From: JANPPS01 sp965246835
Lineage (GTDB): Bacteria; Pseudomonadota; Alphaproteobacteria; Acetobacterales; Acetobacteraceae
Assembly (NCBI GenBank): GCA_965246835.1
Contig: CBDFFQ010000002.1
Location: 186,001 to 250,000, forward strand
Direction: 5' to 3'
Length of the DNA: 64,000 bases
Position numbers and translations under genes: made by a program
Notes under the pieces: model-generated
Seen by the model: the letters and a program-made list of their open reading frames with translations, nothing else
Database searches by the model: none
What the model was told of the DNA's origin: nothing
Shown: in pieces, positions 55,278 to 64,000 of the stretch
Numbering within the stretch: the stretch's first letter is position 1
Layout of the letters: each line of letters opens with the position of its first letter

Positions 55278-56831
55278 TTAGATCCGACGCATGGGCAACG
55301 ACCATGCCAGCAGCAGCCCGATGAAGCTGAACCCGGCGATGGTGCAGAACGCGGCTCGGAAGGCGCCGGCGATCTCCGTGCCGACCAGGGCGCGCCGTGC
55401 GGGCTCGAGCGTATCGAGGATGCCGGGCCCGCGCTCCACGATCTCGGCGAACAGGGCGGCGACTTCAGGGTCATGGGCGGCGAGGATCGCGAACAGCACG
55501 GCGCCGACCGTCGCGGTGCCGAGGGCAGCACCGATCGAACGGGAAAATTGCACGGAAGCGGAGGCGGCGCCGAGATTGGCCGGACCGGCCACCATCTGCA
55601 CCGTGACCTGCACCACCGGCATCGTGGTGCCGAGCGACATCGAGAGGCAGATGAACACCAGCGGCAGCCAGGTGGTGGGCACCGCCTGCGCGCCGAATGC
55701 CAGCACCAGCAGGCTCAGGGTCACCACCGCGAGACCGAATGACGGGAAGACCGCCGTCCGCCCGGTGCGTGCGATCGTGCGCCCCGTCAGCAGCGCCCCC
55801 ACCGCAATCCCGGCGGTGAGCGGCAGCAGCAGCAGCCCGGCCTGCGACGGCGCCACCCCCCGCACCACTTGTAGGTAGATCGGCATGAACGTGACCGCGC
55901 TCACGATCGTCGCACCCACGCAGGCGCCCATGCTGTCCGCGCGCCAGATCGAGGGTTGGCGCAGCAGGTTCACCGGGATCAGCGGCTGCGTGACCCGGCG
56001 CTCCTGCCGCAGCAGCAGCCAGACGGAGGCGATCGCCAGCAGCACGAGGGCCACGATGGCAGGGGCGGCGGCGGCGGATATGCGCTGCGCCCGCTCGAGT
56101 GCAAGCAACAGCGGCACGACGAACCCGGTGAACAAGGCCAGCCCGATCCAGTCGAACCGCAAGCTGCCCGCCTGCGGCCGCCGGTCCGGCAGGCGGACCG
56201 CGAGGATCGTGGCGACCAGGCCGAGCGGCAAGTTGATCAGGAACACCGACTGCCAGCCGAAATGCTGCGTGAGCCACCCGCCCATCACGGGGCCGAAGGT
56301 GGAGCTGACCATGAAGATGCTGGCGAGGTAGCCCTGATAGCGCCCGCGCTCCCGCGGCGGCACGCTCTCGCCGACCAGGGCCTGCGACAGGGTCATGAGC
56401 CCGCCGCCGCCGAAGCCTTGCAGCAGCCGGGCCGCGACGAGGGCCAGCAGGGTGGGCGCGACCGCACACAGGAACGACGCCAGCATGAACATGCCCAGCG
56501 CCACGAACATCAGCCGCTTCCGCCCCAACGCGTCGCCGAGCCGGCCATAGACCGGTGCCGCGATCGTCGTGGCCATGAGGTAGGCCACCACCACCCAGGA
56601 AATCCGCTCCACGTCCCCGAGTGTGCCCGCGATGGCCGGCAGTGCGGTGGCGACGATCGTGGCGTCCACCGCGGCCAGGAACATCGGCAGGCAGATCGAG
56701 GGGAACACCCGGAAGAACAGGCCCCGCGTGGAGGCGCCCACGGTCGGGTCCGGCGGCGCCACATCCTGCATCGGGACGGATTCCGGCAGCACGGGATCGG
56801 GGGCGGGCGTCTGTTGATCGGGGGGCATCAT
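55278..56831 (-). CDS. MFS drug exporter, DHA2 (EmrB/QacA) type
   Basis: A protein of about 517 residues with 14 predicted helices. Family features are VDATIVATALPAIAGTLG (motif D1), the loop GRLGDALGRKRLM (motif A) and the middle-helix motif GGGLMTLSQALVGE. It would export drugs or other small molecules by proton antiport. The start is uncertain: ATG 56831 (MMPPDQQ) or 56861. The shorter one is preferred, as it keeps a divergent intergenic region before the gene at 56962. No regulator is adjacent. Confidence 0.9.
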   Translation of the reverse strand: MMPPDQQTPAPDPVLPESVPMQDVAPPDPTVGASTRGLFFRVFPSICLPMFLAAVDATIVATALPAIAGTLGDVERISWVVVAYLMATTIAAPVYGRLGDALGRKRLMFVALGMFMLASFLCAVAPTLLALVAARLLQGFGGGGLMTLSQALVGESVPPRERGRYQGYLASIFMVSSTFGPVMGGWLTQHFGWQSVFLINLPLGLVATILAVRLPDRRPQAGSLRFDWIGLALFTGFVVPLLLALERAQRISAAAAPAIVALVLLAIASVWLLLRQERRVTQPLIPVNLLRQPSIWRADSMGACVGATIVSAVTFMPIYLQVVRGVAPSQAGLLLLPLTAGIAVGALLTGRTIARTGRTAVFPSFGLAVVTLSLLVLAFGAQAVPTTWLPLVFICLSMSLGTTMPVVQVTVQMVAGPANLGAASASVQFSRSIGAALGTATVGAVLFAILAAHDPEVAALFAEIVERGPGILDTLEPARRALVGTEIAGAFRAAFCTIAGFSFIGLLLAWSLPMRRI

Positions 56832-56961
56832 GCGTCCTGGTGACCCGCTGCTTTCGTGCAACGCAGCATATCAGGGCGCCGCCGTCACGCCTAACCGGGA
56901 GGGCTATCCGGCGGCCGAGCGGACGTGCGAGGGTGCAACGAATCGGCTGGGGTGGACGTGG

Positions 56962-59900
56962 ATGCGGGCTTTTGGGATCGGCGTCATGCTCGCATTCGTG
57001 ATGCCGGCCGGTCCGGCCCGGGCCCAGGCCTTCGATTGCACCAAGGCCCGTTCGCCGGTGGAGAAGGCGATCTGCGCGGACCCCGGGCTGGGCACGTTGG
57101 ACCGGCAATTGGCGCAGGCCTACGCCGCGTCGTTGCAGCGGGAGCCCGGCAACATCGCGGCACTCACCGCGGCCCAGGCGCAATGGCTGCGGCAACGGGA
57201 TGCTGCCTGTGCGTTGCCGTCCGCGCGGGTGCCGGCGTGCCTCACGGGCCTGCTCACAAGGCGTCTCGCGGCGCTTGCGCCCCCGCCGGCCGCTTCCGCT
57301 TCGGCGTCACCACCCGCGCAGCCCCGCGCCCCGGCCCCGCCGCCAGCCCCGCCCCGCATTCCCGATCGGGCCGTCCCGCCCCCGGCTGCCGCGCTCGAGC
57401 AGACCGCGTTCCCGGCTGCCGCCCAGGCATCGACGCTGCTGCGCGTCACGTCACCGGGCCGCTTCGCCATCACGGCGCAGAGCGCTACCGGCACTGCGAT
57501 CGAACTGGTGGACATGCTGAGCGGCCCCGGCGGCGAGGCCGGGCAGGCCGGTGCGCAGGATGGCCGGCTGGATCCGTTGCTCGATGCCGGGGTGTATAAA
57601 ATCCGCCTCACCATGGACCGGCTCGCGGCCGGGAATGCAGCGCTTCAGGTGCGTCCATTCCTGGACGCTGCCCCGGCCGCCGCGTCGCCCGAGCCCGGGC
57701 AGACGCTCAACACCGAGCTCTCCGATCTGCAGCAGCGATCCTACTGGATCATGGTCCCGCCCGGCGCCACGGATGGCCTCGGGCCGGTTCGGGTCGAGGC
57801 CGCAGGCCGGGCGCTCGCGGATCTGCGCCTGTGGCGCGGGGGCACGGACCTCGTGGACCTCGTGGCCGAAAGCGCCGTGATCGCGCCGCAGCGGGGGCGG
57901 CCCTTGACGCAGCTGCGCCTGGTGGGCCGGGTCACGCCCGGAGCCTACCTCGTGACGGCCTATGGCGGCCCGGCGGCGCCCTGGGCCGATGGCGCGACGG
58001 AGCAGCCATTCCACGTGCGGTTCGGCGCCGACCCGGCCTTAGCGGAGGGCGTCATTGCCGGCCGCATCGGCCCGATGGGTTCCGCCGTGTTCGACGCGCC
58101 GGCCTGGGCGAGCGTCTTCCGGCTCGACCTACCGGCATCGGCACCCGTGACACTGCAGGTGGACGGCCAATCCGCCTCGCTCACGCAAAACAGCCGGGAG
58201 CCCGGCCTGTTGCTGCGTGGAAACACCAACCGCTCGCTCGTGACAGTATCGGGCGCGGCAGGCCAGGCGTTTACACTGCGCGCCCTGGCCCACACCGCCC
58301 GGACCGAACTCTCGGACCCCGGCCTGTGGTGGGTGCAGGGCTCGGCGCTCGGCACCGGTGGGGACGAGCCGCCGCCCACGGTGATGCTGGTGCGGCGGGA
58401 GCGGGGGAAGCCCACACCGATCCTCGTGGAAAATCTGCCGATCGTGGAGCCCGGCGGCGCGCTCCGGCTTCGGTTCAATGTGCGCGGGCCGCTCTCGCTG
58501 CTGGTGCATAACCGTGCGCCGGGCGAGCTCACGGTGCGGGATGCCGGCACGGACACGACGAAGCTGCGCAATGGCAAGGCCGCCTTCGAACTGCCGGCCG
58601 ATTTTCTGCGCTATGGGATGGAGCCGGCGCCCGGGAAACAGGGCATTGCCGATTTGGTGTTCGGCACGGGCGCCACCCCGTCCGCGCCCGCCGCCCTGCC
58701 ACGCGATCCCGCGATTCCGCTGGGCGTGCAGCGGATCGAACCGGGCCAGACGCTCGAGCTGCTGGGCAATACCGGGCCGGGCATATCCCTCGGCCTGATC
58801 GCCCGCCGGGCGCCCGTCGCGCTGGCGGAGGGGCCGCTCACCTTCGTGCAGGCGGCCGGCGGGGAGATCGAGGTGCCGGTCACATCGCTGGCGGGCGGTG
58901 AGGCCGCCGTGACCGATGCCGGGGCGGATGTGCCATTCGGCTACCGCACGCTGCAGAACGGCAGCGGCGTCGTGACCCTGCCGGCGTCCTCCCGCGCGCG
59001 GCTCGTCACGGTCATGCGCCGCATCCCGCCCCCGCGTCAGCCGGACGTGGTGCTACAAGCCGCCGCGACGCTGCCGGAGGTGGTGGCCGGCACGCCGCGC
59101 TTCCTCGACCTGGCGCGGGGTGAGCGGCAGGAATTCGCACTGATGGTGCCCGAGGGCGGGCTGTTCCGGGTGGAGAGCACGGGCCGGCTGCGCACCGCCG
59201 GCACGATCGGCACCGCCTTCGCGCCCACGCTGGACCAGGCCGAGGCGAATGGCACCGGGGAGAACATGCTGATCCAGCGCTGGCTGCGCGCCGGGCGGTA
59301 TCGGGTGGGCATCAGGGCGGTAGGGAGCGCCGGGCACCTCGGAGTGCGCACGAGCCCGGCCCCGTTGCAGGACGGTCCAGCCCTGGTGCCGGGCGGCAGC
59401 GTGCGGGCGCGGCTTGCGGCCGGGACCGGGTTCCGCGTGCCGGTGACGGTGACGGAGGCCGGGACATACCGCCTGGAACTGAAGGCGCTCGGGCGGGAGC
59501 TCACGGCCCGGCTGAACGATGCCGAGGGCTGGCCGCTGCTGCCGCCGGGGCCGCTCACGACCGTGGAGCGCACGCTCCAGCCCGGCGCCTACCAACTCCT
59601 GGTCTCGCCGGAAGCGATCGAAACCCGCGTGGTGGCCCGGCTAGTGCGGGTGATGCCCGAGCGTGTGCTGGAGGGCCACGGGCCGTTCCCGCTGCCGTTC
59701 GAGGCGGAGCAAAAGGCCACATGGCGCGAGCCCCCCGGGCGGGACGATGCGCGCGTGCCCGACACGTGGCGCTTCGCATTGGCGGGCAAGGCGGAGGTCA
59801 CGCTGTCGATTACCGACGGGATGGTGGGCGAGCTGAAATCCGGCGACCGCGTGGTGGCCCGGCTCACGCGCGTGCTGCCGTTCAAGGGCACGCTGGAGGC

Positions 59901-62319
59901 CGGCGCCTACACGCTGGAGGCGATGAGCCAGGGGCGGAATGACCGGCTGGACTACCGCGTGACGCTTGCCAGCACGGAGCTGCAACCCGGCGTGACGCGC
60001 ATGGTTGCGCCCGGCACCACGCTGCGCTTTGCCCTGGCGGAGCCGCGCGTCGTGGGACTCACGAGCTTTGGTGACATGCCGCTCAAGGGCGTGCTGCGCG
60101 ATGCGGCGGGTGCCGAGATCGCGCGGGTGGGGGACCGTGGCAGCGACTGGAACATCGCGATCTCCCGCCCGCTGCCGGCCGGGTCGTATCGCCTGGACCT
60201 CAATGCCGCCACGCCGCCCGATTTGAGCGACGTGGCGCGGCCGAGTGCGCCAGCGGAGCCGGAGAAGGAGGGTGGAGATGACGCCCCGCCCCCGGATCCG
60301 GCCGAACCGGCAGCGCAAACCAGCCCGGCGACGGATGCCGCCAGTGCCGCGGAGAGCAGCGGGGACGCGCCGGAGGAGAAGAAGGTCGGGATACTGCTCT
60401 CGCTGCCGGAGCTGCGGGACGCCGGGCCGGCTGGCATACTGACGGGTGGCGGCGTGCATCGCGTGGCACTGGCGCCGGGCGGGGCCGACCAGCTTCTGCT
60501 GGCGACGGCGTCTTCCAGCGCGGAGCTGGTGCTGGCGCTGGAACGGGAGGACGGGGCGGCGTGGCGCATTGTGGCGCTGGCGCAGGGCACGGCACCGGTG
60601 GTTGCGGCGCCAGGGGCGGAGGGCGCCTGGCGGGCGGCGGTGTGGGCCGTCGATGGCGGGCGTGAGCCGATCCGGATCGAGGCCGGGCCGATCTCGGCAA
60701 CGGCGCAGAGTCCGGGTGAAGTGAGGCTGGACGCCGTGGGCGGTGCCGCCGTGGCGCGGGTGGCGCTGGGGTCGGCGGAGCTTGTGACCGTAACGGGTGC
60801 GCCGTTGGCTGGCGGGTGGCCCGGTCACGCGCTGACGACGCCGGAGCGGGGCAGCATAGCGCCGCAATCGAGCGCCTTATGGCTGGTGGCGCCGCAGCCC
60901 GGCCTGGCCAGTGTGACGGCTCGGGCGGCGGTGCCGGGGCAGGCGGTCGCGGTGCCGGTGCCGGCGGGCGGGCGGGCGCGGGTCGCGGGCGGGCCGGTGC
61001 CGGCTGGCCAGACCCGGCTTTGGATCGCGCGGGCCGGCGTCTCGGCCACGGGGCCGGACCAGCCGGGCTTGGAGGCCGGGCAGGGGATGGGTGTCGCGCC
61101 GGGGGCGGCGGTCGCGTTGGGGGCTGGACCGGTCGAGCTATGGAATGCGGGCGGCCCCGGGGAGTTGCGGCCGCTGCTTGTGGCGCATGATCTGGCGACG
61201 GGGCCGGAGGCGGCGGTGGACGGTCCGTTCGCCGGTATGGTGCCGCCGCGCTCGACGCTCACGCTGGTCCTGCCGGCGGGCGAGCGGCAGACCACCCTCT
61301 CCGTGCCGTCCGGTGTGGCGGCGTGGGCCGGTGACAGCACGGTATGGGGCGGCGAGGCGGAGGTGACGCGCACGCTGCCGCGCGCATGGACGCGCCTCGT
61401 GCTGCTGAACACCGGGACGGCGCCGGCGCCGGTTGCCGTGTCCTGGATCGCTGGCGGGCCACCGGGCTCGAGCACGGTCGTGCGCCGCTATGTCGGAAGT
61501 GCCGGATCTTTTGAAGTCGCGATGCCGCCCGGGACCGTGCGTGTGGCGGGCGATGCCAGGCTCACCGCGATCGGGTCGGACGGGCAGGTGCGGCGGGGCA
61601 TCTCGGCCGTGCTGAGTGGCCCGGGGCGCGTGATCGTGGAGCATGGGCCGGGCGCCGTGGCGCTGTGGCGAGACGGGCCGGGCGCCTGGCCGGATGTGGC
61701 GGCACAGGCGACGACCCTGCCTGCCCGCCTCACCCTCGGCGGCCCGGCGATGGCGCTCTCGATCACGCCGCCCGGCCCCGTGCTGCTGCGTGTCCGCACG
61801 ACGGCGCCGGTGTTCTTGCGCTGGGGCGATGGCGCGCCGGTGGTGCACGCGGCCGGCGCGGATGTGAGCCGGATGGTGAGCGGCGCCACGGTGCTGCGCC
61901 TCGATAGTCTGCATGACGGCCCGCTTTCCGGCACGCTCGATATCGGCGCGGAGCCGGTGCGGCCCATCGCCGAGGGGCTGGGCGCGCCCGTGCTGCTCCC
62001 GCCCGGCGGCACCGCGGCGTTCAGCTTCCAGGTCGCGCGTGCGACCGACGTGGGCGTCGGCATCCGCGCCGAGCCGGATCGGGCGGCAGTGCGGCTGCTG
62101 GCGGCCAATGGCACCGTGCTGGGGGAGGGGGCGGCGATGCTGCGGCGGCTCGAACCCGGGCGCTACGTGATCGAGGCGACGAACCCGGCCGACGCGCCGA
62201 CCGCGACGCTGCGCCCCGCCGTGATCGGCATCACGCCCAGGGGCTCCGGCCCGCCGCCCGATGTCGCGAAAAAATACCTCGACCTGGTTGGACTCTCGCC
62301 CAAGGACGGATCGCCATGA
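56962..62319 (+). CDS. Giant secreted DUF1311-headed protein coupled to alpha-2-macroglobulin
   Basis: A 1785-residue protein with signal peptide (MRAFGIGVMLAFVMPAGPARA). Residues 24-105 form a DUF1311/LprI-type domain (FDCTKARSPVEKAICADPGLG, with four Cys). A Pro/Ala linker and then more than ten weakly similar beta-sandwich units of about 100 residues follow. Recurring phrases such as AGRYRVGIRAVG, AGAYTLEAM and AGSYRLDLN suggest PPC-like repeats. An acidic low-complexity insert lies near residues 1090-1130. The ATG at 56962 was chosen for its signal peptide; a longer reading overlaps the divergent MFS gene. The stop overlaps the next gene (ATGA), which encodes an alpha-2-macroglobulin. Probably periplasmic or anchored. 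Function unknown. Confidence 0.8.
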   Translation: MRAFGIGVMLAFVMPAGPARAQAFDCTKARSPVEKAICADPGLGTLDRQLAQAYAASLQREPGNIAALTAAQAQWLRQRDAACALPSARVPACLTGLLTRRLAALAPPPAASASASPPAQPRAPAPPPAPPRIPDRAVPPPAAALEQTAFPAAAQASTLLRVTSPGRFAITAQSATGTAIELVDMLSGPGGEAGQAGAQDGRLDPLLDAGVYKIRLTMDRLAAGNAALQVRPFLDAAPAAASPEPGQTLNTELSDLQQRSYWIMVPPGATDGLGPVRVEAAGRALADLRLWRGGTDLVDLVAESAVIAPQRGRPLTQLRLVGRVTPGAYLVTAYGGPAAPWADGATEQPFHVRFGADPALAEGVIAGRIGPMGSAVFDAPAWASVFRLDLPASAPVTLQVDGQSASLTQNSREPGLLLRGNTNRSLVTVSGAAGQAFTLRALAHTARTELSDPGLWWVQGSALGTGGDEPPPTVMLVRRERGKPTPILVENLPIVEPGGALRLRFNVRGPLSLLVHNRAPGELTVRDAGTDTTKLRNGKAAFELPADFLRYGMEPAPGKQGIADLVFGTGATPSAPAALPRDPAIPLGVQRIEPGQTLELLGNTGPGISLGLIARRAPVALAEGPLTFVQAAGGEIEVPVTSLAGGEAAVTDAGADVPFGYRTLQNGSGVVTLPASSRARLVTVMRRIPPPRQPDVVLQAAATLPEVVAGTPRFLDLARGERQEFALMVPEGGLFRVESTGRLRTAGTIGTAFAPTLDQAEANGTGENMLIQRWLRAGRYRVGIRAVGSAGHLGVRTSPAPLQDGPALVPGGSVRARLAAGTGFRVPVTVTEAGTYRLELKALGRELTARLNDAEGWPLLPPGPLTTVERTLQPGAYQLLVSPEAIETRVVARLVRVMPERVLEGHGPFPLPFEAEQKATWREPPGRDDARVPDTWRFALAGKAEVTLSITDGMVGELKSGDRVVARLTRVLPFKGTLEAGAYTLEAMSQGRNDRLDYRVTLASTELQPGVTRMVAPGTTLRFALAEPRVVGLTSFGDMPLKGVLRDAAGAEIARVGDRGSDWNIAISRPLPAGSYRLDLNAATPPDLSDVARPSAPAEPEKEGGDDAPPPDPAEPAAQTSPATDAASAAESSGDAPEEKKVGILLSLPELRDAGPAGILTGGGVHRVALAPGGADQLLLATASSSAELVLALEREDGAAWRIVALAQGTAPVVAAPGAEGAWRAAVWAVDGGREPIRIEAGPISATAQSPGEVRLDAVGGAAVARVALGSAELVTVTGAPLAGGWPGHALTTPERGSIAPQSSALWLVAPQPGLASVTARAAVPGQAVAVPVPAGGRARVAGGPVPAGQTRLWIARAGVSATGPDQPGLEAGQGMGVAPGAAVALGAGPVELWNAGGPGELRPLLVAHDLATGPEAAVDGPFAGMVPPRSTLTLVLPAGERQTTLSVPSGVAAWAGDSTVWGGEAEVTRTLPRAWTRLVLLNTGTAPAPVAVSWIAGGPPGSSTVVRRYVGSAGSFEVAMPPGTVRVAGDARLTAIGSDGQVRRGISAVLSGPGRVIVEHGPGAVALWRDGPGAWPDVAAQATTLPARLTLGGPAMALSITPPGPVLLRVRTTAPVFLRWGDGAPVVHAAGADVSRMVSGATVLRLDSLHDGPLSGTLDIGAEPVRPIAEGLGAPVLLPPGGTAAFSFQVARATDVGVGIRAEPDRAAVRLLAANGTVLGEGAAMLRRLEPGRYVIEATNPADAPTATLRPAVIGITPRGSGPPPDVAKKYLDLVGLSPKDGSP

Positions 62320-64000
62320 TGCGCCTGTTATTCGTGCTGGCGATGCTGCTGGCGGGGCCTGCGATGGCGGAAACGCCGCTGGACCGGTTGCAGCGGGCGG
62401 ATGGGGCGCAGGTGGTGCCCGATCGCTTCCTTCGCCGCTGGGATCCCGTGACGATCCTGTTCGATAGCGATACCGGCCCCGCCGCGGGCGGCCCAGAGGA
62501 TGCACCGGACCGGCTCGTGACGCTCGACCCCCCGCAGCCCGGCGCCTGGCAATGGCTTGGCGCCCGCACCCTCCAATTCCGCCCCGCCGAGCCCTGGCGG
62601 CCGCTGGCGCCCGTGATCGTCACGCGCGGCGCCGCCACCACGCGGCTGATCCCGCTGCTGCCCACCCCGGTTGCCACAGGCCCGTCCGACGTCTCCTCCG
62701 GCACCGCCGACCTCGACACGATCGCGCTCACCTTCACCGAACCGGTCGAGACCGAGGCGCTGGCCCGGCTGTTGCGCATCGAGCTGCGTTCGGCCCCCGG
62801 CTTGTCCGCCTTGGGTGCGCAGGTGCTGGACCCCTCGGACTACACGGTGCGGCCATCGGACCGCGCGACGCCGGGGGACCGCCAGACCTACCTCGTCGTG
62901 CTGCGCCGGCCGGTGCCGGATGGGCGGGTGGCGGTGCTGCGCCTGCGTTTGTCGGAGGAGCCGGGGCTCGATGACCCCTCCTTCGAGATGCGGGTCAGCA
63001 GCGCGGCTCCGTTCGCGCTGGCCGACACCTATTGCGGCGAGGGTTTCGATCACGAGACCAAGGACGGGCTGGTCCGCTGCACCCCGTCCGGGGATGCCGC
63101 GAAGCCGCGCATGGCCGTGCTGCGCTTCACAGGCGAGCCGGAAGCGTTCGACATCGTGCGCGCCCGCAGCGCGATCCGCATCACGCCGCCGGTCGATGAC
63201 CTCGCGGTCACGGTCGAGAAGAACGAGTTGCGCCTCAGCGGCCGGTTCGCGACGGACACGCCCTACGCCATCGCGCTGGCGCCCGGCTCGATCTCCGATG
63301 GCCGCGGCCGGGTTCTGGGCGCGCCCGTCGCGGTGCGGATCAGCTTCACCGCCGCCACGCCGTCCCTCGTGTGGGACGCGGCGCAGGGCGTGACGGAGCG
63401 GCTGGGCCCGCAAATGGTGCCCTTGCGCGGCCGCGGCTATGACCGCGCCGATTTGCGCATCCACGCCGTGGACCCGCTCAGCCGCGATTTCTGGCCCTTC
63501 CCCCGTGCGGGCCTCATGACGCGGGACGACGACGCCCCGCCATTGCCCGGCAACGAGCCCCGCAGCTGGGCGGAAGCCGGGCCGATCCCAGGCGACGCGA
63601 TGGCCGAGCGCGTGCAGGCCTTGGGCTCGCCCGCGGTGTCCACGATGGTGGAGCTGCCGATCCGCCGGGGCGGCGTGGACGCCAAGTTCGGGATCGACCT
63701 GGCGCCGCATCTGGCCGCGATTGCCGGGCCGCAGCAGCCGGGCACCTACCTGCTGGGCCTGCGCACGCCCGATGGCGCCACGCGGCGCTGGGCGCGGGTG
63801 CAGGTGACGGACCTCACGCTCACCACGATCGAGGAAGCGGACCGGGTGCGCATGGTCGTGACCTCGCTCAGCACCGCGCAACCCGTGCCCGGCGCCGAGA
63901 TCCGGATCGACGGCCTGCGCGATGGCCAGTTCCGGACGCTGGCCCGCGGCGTGTCGGACGCGGACGGCGCCTGGATGCTGCCGGCCCCGCTGGCCCGGGA
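62316..64000 (+). CDS. Alpha-2-macroglobulin family protein (3' truncated by window)
   Basis: At least 561 residues are visible, and the gene continues beyond the window. A signal peptide (MRLLFVLAMLLAGPAMA) is followed by the N-terminal macroglobulin domains: LTLDPPQPGAWQWLGARTLQFRP-like text near residue 80 and LDTIALTFTEPVETEALARLLRI near 120. Pairs of Cys are in TYCGEGFDHETKDGLVRC. Bacterial members trap proteases in the periplasm through a bait region and, in many, a thioester. Both would lie downstream of the window, so they cannot be checked. ATG 62316 overlaps the preceding stop, so the two proteins are co-translated and probably act together. Confidence 0.88.
   Translation, partial: MMRLLFVLAMLLAGPAMAETPLDRLQRADGAQVVPDRFLRRWDPVTILFDSDTGPAAGGPEDAPDRLVTLDPPQPGAWQWLGARTLQFRPAEPWRPLAPVIVTRGAATTRLIPLLPTPVATGPSDVSSGTADLDTIALTFTEPVETEALARLLRIELRSAPGLSALGAQVLDPSDYTVRPSDRATPGDRQTYLVVLRRPVPDGRVAVLRLRLSEEPGLDDPSFEMRVSSAAPFALADTYCGEGFDHETKDGLVRCTPSGDAAKPRMAVLRFTGEPEAFDIVRARSAIRITPPVDDLAVTVEKNELRLSGRFATDTPYAIALAPGSISDGRGRVLGAPVAVRISFTAATPSLVWDAAQGVTERLGPQMVPLRGRGYDRADLRIHAVDPLSRDFWPFPRAGLMTRDDDAPPLPGNEPRSWAEAGPIPGDAMAERVQALGSPAVSTMVELPIRRGGVDAKFGIDLAPHLAAIAGPQQPGTYLLGLRTPDGATRRWARVQVTDLTLTTIEEADRVRMVVTSLSTAQPVPGAEIRIDGLRDGQFRTLARGVSDADGAWMLPAPLAR

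Noticed and set aside
56830..56961. Extended start of the giant DUF1311 protein at 56830
   Set aside because: The extension overlaps the start of the divergent MFS gene and has no signal character, whereas ATG 56962 opens a clear signal peptide.
62328..63881. 517-codon minus-strand open frame at the window end
   Set aside because: Antisense to the alpha-2-macroglobulin gene, which has a signal peptide and is coupled to its upstream partner.

Overview
This is a GC-rich (roughly 68-70% by eye), densely coding chromosomal window from an alphaproteobacterium, most likely Acetobacteraceae or a related Rhodospirillales family. The evidence is the style of GyrA, CoaD, RpoD, CarA and MetH, the yqeY-dnaG-rpoD block, a helix-turn-helix fused to CarA, the DUF6065 protein, and several dispersed GC-rich palindromes typical of alphaproteobacterial intergenic DNA. 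The genus cannot be named from the sequence alone. Apart from one locally AT-richer insertion in the car operon, it looks like core chromosome. I see no phage, IS element or CRISPR array.

Layout. 1-1107: periplasmic thioredoxin (cut by the window edge) plus a CcdA-like membrane protein. 1192-6885: small secreted protein, gyrA-coaD-peptidyl-prolyl isomerase, tRNA-Lys(TTT), DUF6065 protein, small membrane protein. 6952-8938: tRNA-Pro(CGG), LOG-family hydrolase, cytochrome c' facing a cytochrome b561. 9018-12940: membrane protein, LysM protein, psd-pssA (phosphatidylethanolamine synthesis), nucleoside deaminase. 12996-20735 (minus): carA - AAA ATPase - carB - greA - ilvA. The CarA carries an N-terminal HTH and the ATPase gene sits between carA and carB. 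20823-25633: yqeY-dnaG-rpoD-GNAT. 25663-29264: LIV-type binding protein, YihY protein, DUF2252 protein.

29351-40885 is a vitamin B12/methionine locus. A cobalamin riboswitch precedes btuB on the plus strand. On the minus strand an apparently continuous operon runs SahR-like regulator/methyltransferase - metH - CDF transporter - btuF - btuC - btuD - tonB - cobalamin adenosyltransferase, and most junctions are 4-base stop/start overlaps. A palindrome that could be the SahR operator lies between this operon and a divergent small CobW-like protein that lacks a P-loop. Together the genes would import cobalamin, adenosylate it and use it for methionine synthesis, with SAH and B12 as likely signals.

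41609-52748 is an export and glycosylation cluster: type I secretion ABC protein, HlyD adaptor, 14-repeat Sel1 protein, 974-residue two-domain glycosyltransferase, a protein with a ChW-like domain and a basic Lys/Ala/Pro tail, a GT4 glycosyltransferase and a rhodanese. No secreted RTX substrate is visible. 52955-56831: tRNA-Ser(GGA), small lipoprotein-like protein, lepA, DHA2-type MFS exporter. 56962-64000: a 1785-residue secreted DUF1311-headed multi-sandwich protein translationally coupled to an alpha-2-macroglobulin gene that runs off the window.

The only stretch over 300 bases without a gene is 29265-29640, the btuB leader, which holds the riboswitch.
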